In this document: positions 1-5,535 of the stretch, piece after piece
Position numbering within the stretch: position 1 is the first letter of the stretch
How the letters are laid out: every line of letters starts with the position of its first letter
Translations under genes and position numbers: made by a program
Notes under the pieces: model-generated
Database searches by the model: none
What the model was told of the DNA's origin: nothing
Seen by the model: only the letters and a program-made list of their open reading frames with translations
Assembly (NCBI GenBank): GCA_002737585.1
Contig: NSIA01000196.1
Location: 1 to 12,509 of the forward strand
Reading direction: 5' to 3'
Length of the DNA stretch: 12,509 nt
From: Planctomycetaceae bacterium
GTDB taxonomy: Bacteria; Planctomycetota; Phycisphaerae; Phycisphaerales; SM1A02

Positions 1-2164
1 CGACCGCCTCACTTGATGGCAAGCTGAGCGCGCCGAACGCCGCAGCAGCCGCATCGGCAAGCGATCCGGTCGACTTCTTCACCAGTTCGCGAATGGCATC
101 AGCCTGCGCCGTGGTTGCCTTGGAACCAAAGCGACGCGCGCCCTGACCAACGGGAGCCAAGAGCAACGTCTGCTCATCACCCTCAGCAGCAAGCGCCGCA
201 TCGATGATGGCGCGCTGGGCGCGGGTGCTGTCAACCATGGCCAACAGCGCCGAAACCGAAACCTTTACCTGGCCTTCTTGCGTTCGCAGCGCATCAACAA
301 GCCCTGATTCAGCATCAGCAATCTTGTAGACGTTGCCAGACGCAAGACCAATGCGGGTAAGCGCGTCGATCCCATCGTTCACGTAACGCGAACTGTCCGC
401 AGCGCCCAATCGACCACCGAGTGCCTTAGCAACCAACGCGTCAGCGCCGGCCTTGAAGGCATCATCAGAAATGTCAGCGCCGAGTACCACGGTACGACCG
501 TCATCAGCAAGCTTGTCCAGTCCAGCCTTGTCGGCCGGCTGCGCCACCACAATGACCGGGATGTTGGCACCGATACGCATCGCACGAACAGCCTGGTACT
601 GCGATCGCACCTGCGCGCCGTTTCCAGCAATCACCACAATGTCCGCGCCAGCATTACGCGCTGCGATCGCACCAAACTCGGTTGCATCACGCGCGGCAGT
701 CAACGGCATGAAGCCAAGCGCGCGGAGAGCGCCAGCGATGCGTTGCGCATCCTCGGTACCGCGGCTGATGACGCCCGCGTAGGTTTCGTTGCCGCCACGA
801 ATGGCCTGCGCCAGAAGCGGAACAACTTGTTCGCTTCCTGCAAACGAAGCCTTCGGAGTGATGGATGCCAGCGTGAACGCGGCCTCAAACTGCACGCGAC
901 GATCCGCGTAGTCAAGTGCCTTCACCACTGATGTTGAACCATCACCAATCATTGCGGATGCGCTGGCTGTCTCGCGCAGCGCGGCAAGCGACGACCGCAC
1001 CAAACCGGTGTCCGACAAATCCATGCCGATCTGCAACACCGCCTGCATGGTCTGTGGACCAGCAGCGGTTGCATAGAACTGCGCGGACCGACCTTGACCA
1101 TCAAAGAGCGGATCGATCACGCCTTCGGTCATCGCAGCCTCGCGGCGCAAGTCTGCGGCAACAAAGATGGCCAACGCACGGTCATCGCTTGCATCAAGTT
1201 CAAGCGCGCGGCGCGAAAGCATCATTGCCATGGCATCAAAGTAAACCTTGGTGGAGATGCGGTCAGCAGCCAGGCCGCCAAACTCCGTCCACTTCCAGAC
1301 GTTCTGCATTGATTCTGACGGATACGCAGCGAGCGATGGATCAGCCGTGAGGAACGCATACGCCTGTTCCGCATACGCCTGGTGCGCAGGCTGATCAGTG
1401 GCGCCGAGCGCACGGACTGCGTCCATGGCAGCACCGGTGACATCCGGTGTTACGCCCTTGGTTTGCGCCAAATCCAGCAGCATTGGTACGGATACTGGGT
1501 AACCAAGTTGACCCAAGATCACGCACATCTTGCGTTGCGCAGCGGGATCGAGTGACTTCACTGCCAAGGCCAGCGGCAGCGCTGACTGGCGGCGCATCTG
1601 CACCAACATGCGCATGGATGCTGCTTCAAGTCCAAGGTCACGCCCTTCAACCACTTGGCGCATGAGCGCCGGGACGGCGTATTCGCCAGCGGCCATCAAA
1701 CGATCGGTGGCGATCATCTGGCCACGCATCGGACCAACCAGCATCTTGACCGCTTCTTCAATGCGATCAATCTTGCGAGCCAGCAACTGCCGCCCTGCTT
1801 CAAGTTTGGTTTCAAGTGCTGCCGACGCATCGGCAACATCAGTCATCCGACGGCTGCGGCGGAACGCTTCGTCCATGCGCTTACCAAGATCGGCGCCGTC
1901 GATCACCAGGGCCAGTTCGCTTGGCTCAACGGAATCGGCAAGCAACACATTGGCCGCGGCAGCCGCGCTCTCCGGCTTGGCAATCATGATGTTGTGCACA
2001 AAGAGCGAGGCCGCTTCGATGAGCTTGGTGCGGTCGGCACCAGACTCGGGCTGAGCGGCAGCCGGGGCTGCGCCATCCTGCGCCATGACAGGCAGGGTAA
2101 AGCTGCCAGTGATGGCAACGAGTGCGAGCGGGAGAATCAGCTGCGAACGCTTCAGGACGTGCAC
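1..2164 (-). CDS. Exported HEAT-like repeat protein with degenerate receiver-like domain (C-terminus cut by window edge)
   Basis: The minus frame stays open from a GTG at 2164 to the window edge, about 721 codons with no stop inside the window. The start is chosen because an in-frame TGA lies 12 bases upstream and a GAGG ribosome-binding site (2172-2175) sits seven bases before the GTG. Residues 1-28 form a signal peptide: Lys-Arg near the start, a hydrophobic core, then Val-Met-Ala before Gln-Asp. Residues about 150-460 are Ala/Leu-rich paired helices resembling HEAT or armadillo repeats. Residues about 475-583 read like an alternating beta/alpha receiver (CheY) fold (Gly-Ala-Asp-Ile-Val-Val-Ile-Ala), but the expected phospho-accepting Asp is Ala. 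The protein should therefore act outside the cytoplasm, probably as a binding scaffold. I do not recognise a specific family and cannot assign a function. Codon use matches the neighbouring genes. Confidence 0.85.
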   Translation of the reverse strand, partial: MHVLKRSQLILPLALVAITGSFTLPVMAQDGAAPAAAQPESGADRTKLIEAASLFVHNIMIAKPESAAAAANVLLADSVEPSELALVIDGADLGKRMDEAFRRSRRMTDVADASAALETKLEAGRQLLARKIDRIEEAVKMLVGPMRGQMIATDRLMAAGEYAVPALMRQVVEGRDLGLEAASMRMLVQMRRQSALPLALAVKSLDPAAQRKMCVILGQLGYPVSVPMLLDLAQTKGVTPDVTGAAMDAVRALGATDQPAHQAYAEQAYAFLTADPSLAAYPSESMQNVWKWTEFGGLAADRISTKVYFDAMAMMLSRRALELDASDDRALAIFVAADLRREAAMTEGVIDPLFDGQGRSAQFYATAAGPQTMQAVLQIGMDLSDTGLVRSSLAALRETASASAMIGDGSTSVVKALDYADRRVQFEAAFTLASITPKASFAGSEQVVPLLAQAIRGGNETYAGVISRGTEDAQRIAGALRALGFMPLTAARDATEFGAIAARNAGADIVVIAGNGAQVRSQYQAVRAMRIGANIPVIVVAQPADKAGLDKLADDGRTVVLGADISDDAFKAGADALVAKALGGRLGAADSSRYVNDGIDALTRIGLASGNVYKIADAESGLVDALRTQEGQVKVSVSALLAMVDSTRAQRAIIDAALAAEGDEQTLLLAPVGQGARRFGSKATTAQADAIRELVKKSTGSLADAAAAAFGALSLPSSEAV

Positions 2165-2333
2165 TTCTGGACCTCAATTCAGAGCGCCTCCCCGCGAAAC
2201 GGGGAAACTCGGTACAAACGGCGCCCAACCAGGATGGCTGAACGGGGCAATCGGAGGAGGGAGGGCCAGTGGCCCCACCGATCCTTCGGTGGAGGGCTAC
2301 GCAGCCGAACCCCTTCCGGATGCCCGGGAAGGG
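2165..2333 (-). other. Hairpin-rich 5' leader of the HEAT-like gene
   Basis: Non-coding. Several inverted repeats follow one another: 2311-2317 with 2327-2333 (7 bp, loop 9, starting about at the predicted +1), 2275-2281 with 2286-2292 (7 bp, loop 4), 2263-2267 with 2271-2275 (5 bp, sharing a base with the previous stem), and 2190-2194 with 2200-2204 (5 bp), the last just upstream of the GAGG ribosome-binding site. I do not recognise a known riboswitch class here. It could be a structured leader, or simply GC-rich DNA that folds easily. Confidence 0.35.
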
Positions 2334-2338
2334 TCGCG

Positions 2339-2368
2339 AATCTACGCCACCGGACGGTGTGGTGTCAA
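2339..2368 (-). promoter_or_regulatory. Sigma-70-like promoter for the HEAT-like gene
   Basis: On the minus strand a perfect TTGACA (2363-2368) is followed after 18 bases by TAGATT (2339-2344), which matches four of six bases of the -10 consensus. Transcription would start near 2332 and leave a leader of roughly 165 bases before the GTG at 2164. The -35 is strong and the spacing slightly long. The position, divergent from the riboswitch transcript, fits. No start-site data are available. Confidence 0.5.
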
Positions 2369-2401
2369 TGAAAGTTTCGGGACGCTGCCCGGTGTAGCCG
2401 C

Positions 2402-2407
2402 TACACT
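2402..2407 (+). promoter_or_regulatory. Possible -10 element for the riboswitch operon
   Basis: TACACT matches four of six bases of the -10 consensus and lies so that transcription would begin at about 2413-2414, exactly where the 5' strand of the riboswitch closing stem begins. The -35 region (GGGACG at 2379-2384) is poor. The hexamer overlaps a 6-bp inverted repeat, 2392-2397 with 2401-2406, separated by three bases, which could be an operator or chance. Confidence 0.35.
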
Positions 2408-2413
2408 CGACCT

Positions 2414-2652
2414 TGCGCAGGCGTTCGCAGCCCCGTGGCTGCGGAAGGCCGGAAACTGGCGCATTTGGACAGGTCCGTCCAAATGCACGATTTCCGGCTC
2501 GGGAAGGCGGTGAAAGACCGCCGCGGACGCGCCGCCGTGAATGGGCAGCGGGCACTCCCGCAGCCGGACTCCATGAGCCACTGGTCCCGCGTGCAACGCG
2601 CTGGGCTGGGAAGGCGGAGCCGGAGCCCTTAGCCGGAAGACCGGCCTGCGCA
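2414..2652 (+). promoter_or_regulatory. Cobalamin (vitamin B12) riboswitch aptamer
   Basis: The conserved blocks of the cobalamin riboswitch occur in the right order. GGGAA followed by a GGCGGT-gaaag-ACCGCC stem lies at 2501-2522, then the GCGGAC..CGCC..GUGAA block at about 2523-2541, GCCACTGG at 2577-2584, GGGAAGGCGG at 2608-2617, and AGCCGGAAGACC at 2631-2642. The outer stem pairs 2414-2422 (TGCGCAGGC) with 2644-2652 (GCCTGCGCA), nine perfect base pairs. A second hairpin pairs 2426-2432 with 2437-2443. An extra arm at 2448-2498 is inserted between this hairpin and the GGGAA block. Known role: binding adenosyl- or another cobalamin normally switches off the downstream genes. The target is the operon at 2730-4690. 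Helix naming is not attempted; a covariance search against RF00174 would be decisive. Confidence 0.92.
2448..2498 (+). repeat. Extended hairpin arm inside the riboswitch
   Basis: GCCGGAAA (2448-2455) pairs perfectly with TTTCCGGC (2491-2498), and inside it GCATTTGGAC (2461-2470) pairs perfectly with GTCCAAATGC (2477-2486) around a six-base loop. Together they form an 18-bp interrupted arm at a place where the family usually has a short variable hairpin. There is no T-run after it, so it is not a terminator. Confidence 0.75.
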
Positions 2653-2687
2653 TCGGTCACGCCCACGCGATTTGGGCTTAAGACCGG
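2653..2687 (+). promoter_or_regulatory. Riboswitch expression-platform hairpin
   Basis: Immediately after the aptamer, 2653-2658 (TCGGTC) pairs with 2682-2687 (GACCGG, one G-T wobble), and inside it 2661-2665 (GCCCA) pairs with 2673-2677 (TGGGC) with a seven-base loop. No T-run follows, so control is more likely at translation or by RNA-RNA contact than by intrinsic termination. Another small stem, 2702-2706 with 2711-2715, lies just before the possible AGG ribosome-binding site of the next gene. Confidence 0.55.
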
Positions 2688-2729
2688 ATGGACCACTTAC
2701 GGCCGCAGGCGCGGCTGAGCTAGGCCAGT

Positions 2730-3668
2730 ATGGAATTCACCCCTGCACATGCCATGGATGGCATGCACACGCGCATGATCGCGGCGTGTGTCAGCGTAGC
2801 GATTGCCAGCATGACATCCGTTGCCGATACGCCGCGTTGCGCAACCACCGTTGTTCGCTACACCGCGGGAAGCGGCGCGGGCGGCGCGTACCAGAATCCG
2901 GCAAGCGCGCTTGGACCTCCCACACGATTCACGGGCGTTGGAATGGAACCCGGCGCAGTGACTCCGTTCCGTCCCGCTTTCATGCCGTCGGAGATTGTGT
3001 CGATCGGCAGAGGCGGCGAACTGGTGATCGCATTTGAAGAACCGATCGTTGATGATGCATCGCACCCGTTCGGCGTGGATCTCATTGTCTATGGCAATGC
3101 CATGTGCGGAGACATTGCCTACCCCGGCGGTGTTTCGGGCTGGGTGTTTGAAGAAGGCGGAGCGATCGACCTGAGTATCGATGGCACCACTTGGTTTACC
3201 GTTCCGAACGCGATCGCAGACGGCGGACTTCCCACGCTTGGCTGGACCGATGTTGCGCCCTACTCCACTGCAGCCGGCACGCTGCCAACTGATCCTGCGC
3301 TGCCGATTGACCCGCAAGTGAATGCCGATTCCATTGCCGGACTGAGTTGGCCAGAACTCCTTGCGCTGTACGGCAACTCCGCCGGCGGAACACGCATTGA
3401 TCTTGCCGATGCTGGAATTGCCTCGGCACGCTTCATCCGAATTCGCGTTGCAGTGGACGCCGCCAGCGTTCCGGAGGTGGACGCTGTGGTTGCCGTACAT
3501 GCAACACGCCTGTTGGGCGATCTGAACAATGACAACCGAGTCGATGGCATTGACCTTGGAATGCTGCTCGGAACATGGGGGCCGTGCGCCGATTGCCCCG
3601 GCGATATGAATCACGACGGCAACGTGGGCGGCAACGACCTTGGCATCATGCTGGGGAATTGGTCATGA
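2730..3668 (+). CDS. Secreted Tyr-Gly-Asn-Ala-type surface protein with dockerin-like calcium-binding tail, B12-riboswitch controlled
   Basis: 312 residues from the ATG at 2730, which has a weak AGG five bases upstream; in-frame ATGs at 2754 and 2763 are also possible and give a tidier signal peptide. The hydrophobic segment at residues 16-32 ends in Ser-Val-Ala before Asp, so export is expected. The central domain (about 40-260) contains a Gly-Gly-x-x-x-Ile-x-Phe strand, Asp-Leu-Ile-Val-Tyr-Gly-Asn-Ala (117-124), a Ser-x-Asp-Gly-x-x-Trp turn (149-155) and a C-terminal Phe-Ile-Arg-Ile...Glu-Val-Asp-Ala-Val. From memory, this pattern resembles surface proteins encoded near B12 uptake genes in Bacteroidetes; I could not check this. 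Residues 263-312 hold two EF-hand-like repeats (Asp-x-Asn-x-Asp...Asp at 264 and 292) joined by a Cys-x-x-Cys linker. It is first in the operon and overlaps the next gene by ATGA. Role in B12 capture is inferred. Confidence 0.88.
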   Translation: MEFTPAHAMDGMHTRMIAACVSVAIASMTSVADTPRCATTVVRYTAGSGAGGAYQNPASALGPPTRFTGVGMEPGAVTPFRPAFMPSEIVSIGRGGELVIAFEEPIVDDASHPFGVDLIVYGNAMCGDIAYPGGVSGWVFEEGGAIDLSIDGTTWFTVPNAIADGGLPTLGWTDVAPYSTAAGTLPTDPALPIDPQVNADSIAGLSWPELLALYGNSAGGTRIDLADAGIASARFIRIRVAVDAASVPEVDAVVAVHATRLLGDLNNDNRVDGIDLGMLLGTWGPCADCPGDMNHDGNVGGNDLGIMLGNWS

Positions 3669-4465
3669 CACACGGCAACGCACCTCTGCGCCGCGCGTTC
3701 ACGATTGTTGAACTCTTGGTCGTCGTTGCGGTGATCGCCATACTTATCGCAGTGCTATTGCCCGGCCTTCGTTCCGCTTCTGGAATAGCACGAAGCACTG
3801 CATGCACTTCCAACTTGCGGCAGATTTCCATCGCATGTGAGGCCTACGTTTCCTCCAATGGCGCCATGCCTGCGGCGGTGCTTTACGTCCTTGATACCGG
3901 CGTGGTCCGAACCATCGCGTGGGACTTTGAGCAACGCGCCGGCGCTGTCACACCAGGGCCACTGTGGAACTACACGGACACGCCGCTGGCGGTACAGCAG
4001 TGCCCAGACTTTGAAGGCGCATCAACATTCGGTGCGGATCCGTACACGGGCTACAACTACAACACCAGTTACCTTGGGCACGAAGGCACCTATCCAACCG
4101 TGGATTCAAACGGCAACGCGCTTGATGGATGGCGTACCGCGCGCATGGGCGTTCCACCGACTGCGATCCGTGACCCTTCCGGAACCGCCGTCTTTGGTGA
4201 TGGCGGATGGCGCGGCGGTGCAAACAAATTCATGCGCGCGCCCATGAACCGCGCCGAGGGCGATCTGGGTCTGGTTGCAGCCGGAACACAAGCGTTTCGA
4301 CACTGGGGCGGATGCACCTGTTGCGCGCACCTTGATGGCCACATTTCTACTTACGCTGATCCGCAGTCGAGCCCAAGCATTTCACCGACCATGGCAACAT
4401 GGGTCATGGGTTTCCCCGACAACGGGTTCCTTTCGTCAAACGATGCTGCGTATGGAGGCGACTGA
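3665..4465 (+). CDS. Type II secretion/type IV pilus-like pseudopilin (prepilin N-terminal methylation domain)
   Basis: 266 residues. The ATG overlaps the stop of the upstream gene (ATGA), implying translational coupling. The leader is 11 residues (ending Arg-Arg-Ala), followed by Phe-Thr-Ile-Val-Glu-Leu-Leu and a 20-residue hydrophobic helix, with the conserved Glu at mature position 5. The residue before the cut is Ala instead of the usual Gly. The C-terminal part carries Phe-Arg-His-Trp-Gly-Gly (221-226) and Leu-Asp-Gly-His-Ile (233-237), the His...Asp-Gly motif seen in the planctomycete pseudopilin family, here with an unusual Cys-Thr-Cys-Cys between. Expected in the inner membrane, with its globular part outside. 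No other secretion genes are nearby, so it would have to work with machinery encoded elsewhere. Confidence 0.88.
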   Translation: MTHGNAPLRRAFTIVELLVVVAVIAILIAVLLPGLRSASGIARSTACTSNLRQISIACEAYVSSNGAMPAAVLYVLDTGVVRTIAWDFEQRAGAVTPGPLWNYTDTPLAVQQCPDFEGASTFGADPYTGYNYNTSYLGHEGTYPTVDSNGNALDGWRTARMGVPPTAIRDPSGTAVFGDGGWRGGANKFMRAPMNRAEGDLGLVAAGTQAFRHWGGCTCCAHLDGHISTYADPQSSPSISPTMATWVMGFPDNGFLSSNDAAYGGD

Positions 4466-4468
4466 TTC

Positions 4469-4690
4469 GTGCGCATTGAACGTTGCGTCTGTCACAAGGT
4501 GGAGTTCAGCACCGTGAAGCGGTGGTTGGAATCACATCCGGGCGCAACGTTCGCTGATATCAAGCAGGAATTCAAGTGCGGAACCGGGTGCGGGCTGTGT
4601 GCGCCCTACGTTCGTCGCACCATGCGCACCGGCCAGACGGTGTATCACCACATCGTCACCGAGCGCGACGAGCCCCTGCCGCCGGAGTGA
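4469..4690 (+). CDS. Small BFD-type [2Fe-2S] ferredoxin-like protein
   Basis: 73 residues from a GTG three bases after the pseudopilin stop; GGAGG lies ten bases upstream. Cys-x-Cys-His (6-9) and Cys-x3-Cys-x2-Cys (37, 41, 44) match the bacterioferritin-associated ferredoxin (BFD) [2Fe-2S] fold, where Cys-x-Cys and Cys-x2-Cys bind the cluster; Cys37 is an additional cysteine. The length is normal for the family. BFD proteins carry electrons, classically to bacterioferritin for iron release, but the domain is also used in other redox enzymes. No bacterioferritin is in view. Third gene of the B12-riboswitch operon; cytoplasmic. Its last 35 bases overlap the end of the convergent gene at 4656-5531. 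Confidence 0.85.
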   Translation: MRIERCVCHKVEFSTVKRWLESHPGATFADIKQEFKCGTGCGLCAPYVRRTMRTGQTVYHHIVTERDEPLPPE

Positions 4691-5531
4691 CCGTGCGCGC
4701 CACCCAGTTCGCCACTGCGTCGGCGAGGAGCGATCGACCTTCTTCGCCGTGAACGTCAATGGCGCCGTCAGCATCGACGCATCGAAAGAATGCGTCCGTG
4801 AAACCAATCTCCACGCCGTCCGCTGAGCGACCAGTGGCGGAGATGGCTGCGCGCCACGCTTCAAAGTGTGCAGCGGTCAGCAGTTCATCAACGGCTCCCT
4901 GCACAAAGAACGACGGGCGAGGAAAGACTCCAACTGCTTCGAGTGGTGCGAGGTCGGCAAGTTGCTCAATGAGCTGCAACGTTGCAGAGGACGTCCACAT
5001 GGAGTCATCCTCATTCTCTGGAGTTCGGCGACTCATGATCTCGGCGCTGGGGGCACCCACGCACACCAAGAGCAACAACTCTTCGTGGCGTGCAGCAGCC
5101 AAGGCGCACGCGGTGCCGGCTACCCAGGTTCCAGCCAATCCAACTGCGCCGGAACTACTTGCGACCGATTGCAATGAATCAACAATGGCATCAACCCACA
5201 TTCCAACATCGGGGGGGCCAGAAAAGTTCAGCGCGCGCAAGCGAGCCACGCGGACACCACCGCGAAGCAGCCCCACTGCCACCGCGTCGTCCGCAAGCGC
5301 CACTGCAACCGAGTCTTCAAGTCCAGGCCATTGCGGTGCTAAGAGCACTACCGGCCCAGTGGCGCCATGCGTGCCCGGACTGCCATCGCGCGAACGCGCC
5401 ATCCAGCCAGCATCCCGCGGCGGTGAAGCGACCACCCCGTCGGCGCTACCCCATCCACCGGCGACAGTGAATGCACGCGCGCCGCGCTCGGCTTCAAGCC
5501 ACTCATCGGTGAGATTCTGCTGCCTCGCCAT
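4656..5531 (-). CDS. Alpha/beta-hydrolase-fold protein, probably catalytically dead
   Basis: 291 residues from the ATG at 5531, five positions past the mutL stop codon (four bases between), with GGAAGG upstream inside the end of mutL. This fixes the start despite an open frame further upstream. The order of elements is that of an alpha/beta hydrolase: an N-terminal sheet with Val-Val-Leu-Leu-Ala-Pro, a helix, a nucleophile-elbow strand (Val-Gly-Leu-Ala-Gly-Thr-Trp-Val-Ala-Gly), the acid strand (Phe-Phe-Val-Gln-Gly-Ala-Val-Asp-Glu), and a final helix. At the elbow, Gly-x-Ser-x-Gly is replaced by Gly-Thr-Trp-Val-Ala, and the place where a Asp-His-Phe-Phe motif is expected reads Asp-Ala-Phe-Phe. 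Both nucleophile and base look lost. Likely cotranscribed with mutL. Function unknown; a binding or regulatory role is possible. Confidence 0.78.
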   Translation of the reverse strand: MARQQNLTDEWLEAERGARAFTVAGGWGSADGVVASPPRDAGWMARSRDGSPGTHGATGPVVLLAPQWPGLEDSVAVALADDAVAVGLLRGGVRVARLRALNFSGPPDVGMWVDAIVDSLQSVASSSGAVGLAGTWVAGTACALAAARHEELLLLVCVGAPSAEIMSRRTPENEDDSMWTSSATLQLIEQLADLAPLEAVGVFPRPSFFVQGAVDELLTAAHFEAWRAAISATGRSADGVEIGFTDAFFRCVDADGAIDVHGEEGRSLLADAVANWVARTVTPAAGARRAR

Positions 5532-5535
5532 TCGG

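Noticed and set aside
1655..2371. Plus-strand open frames opposite the HEAT-like gene
   Set aside because: No coding signature. The minus frame, with signal peptide, ribosome-binding site and more than 720 open codons, explains the region.
2461..2486. Perfect 10-bp hairpin as a rho-independent terminator
   Set aside because: No T-run follows on either strand, and it nests inside a second perfect stem within the riboswitch, so it is better explained as a riboswitch arm.
1926..2696. Long minus-strand open frame of 256 codons across the riboswitch
   Set aside because: It runs antisense to the riboswitch and out of frame over the start of the exported HEAT-like gene, has low-complexity Arg/Pro/Gly-rich content and no ribosome-binding site. 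It is a GC-rich shadow.
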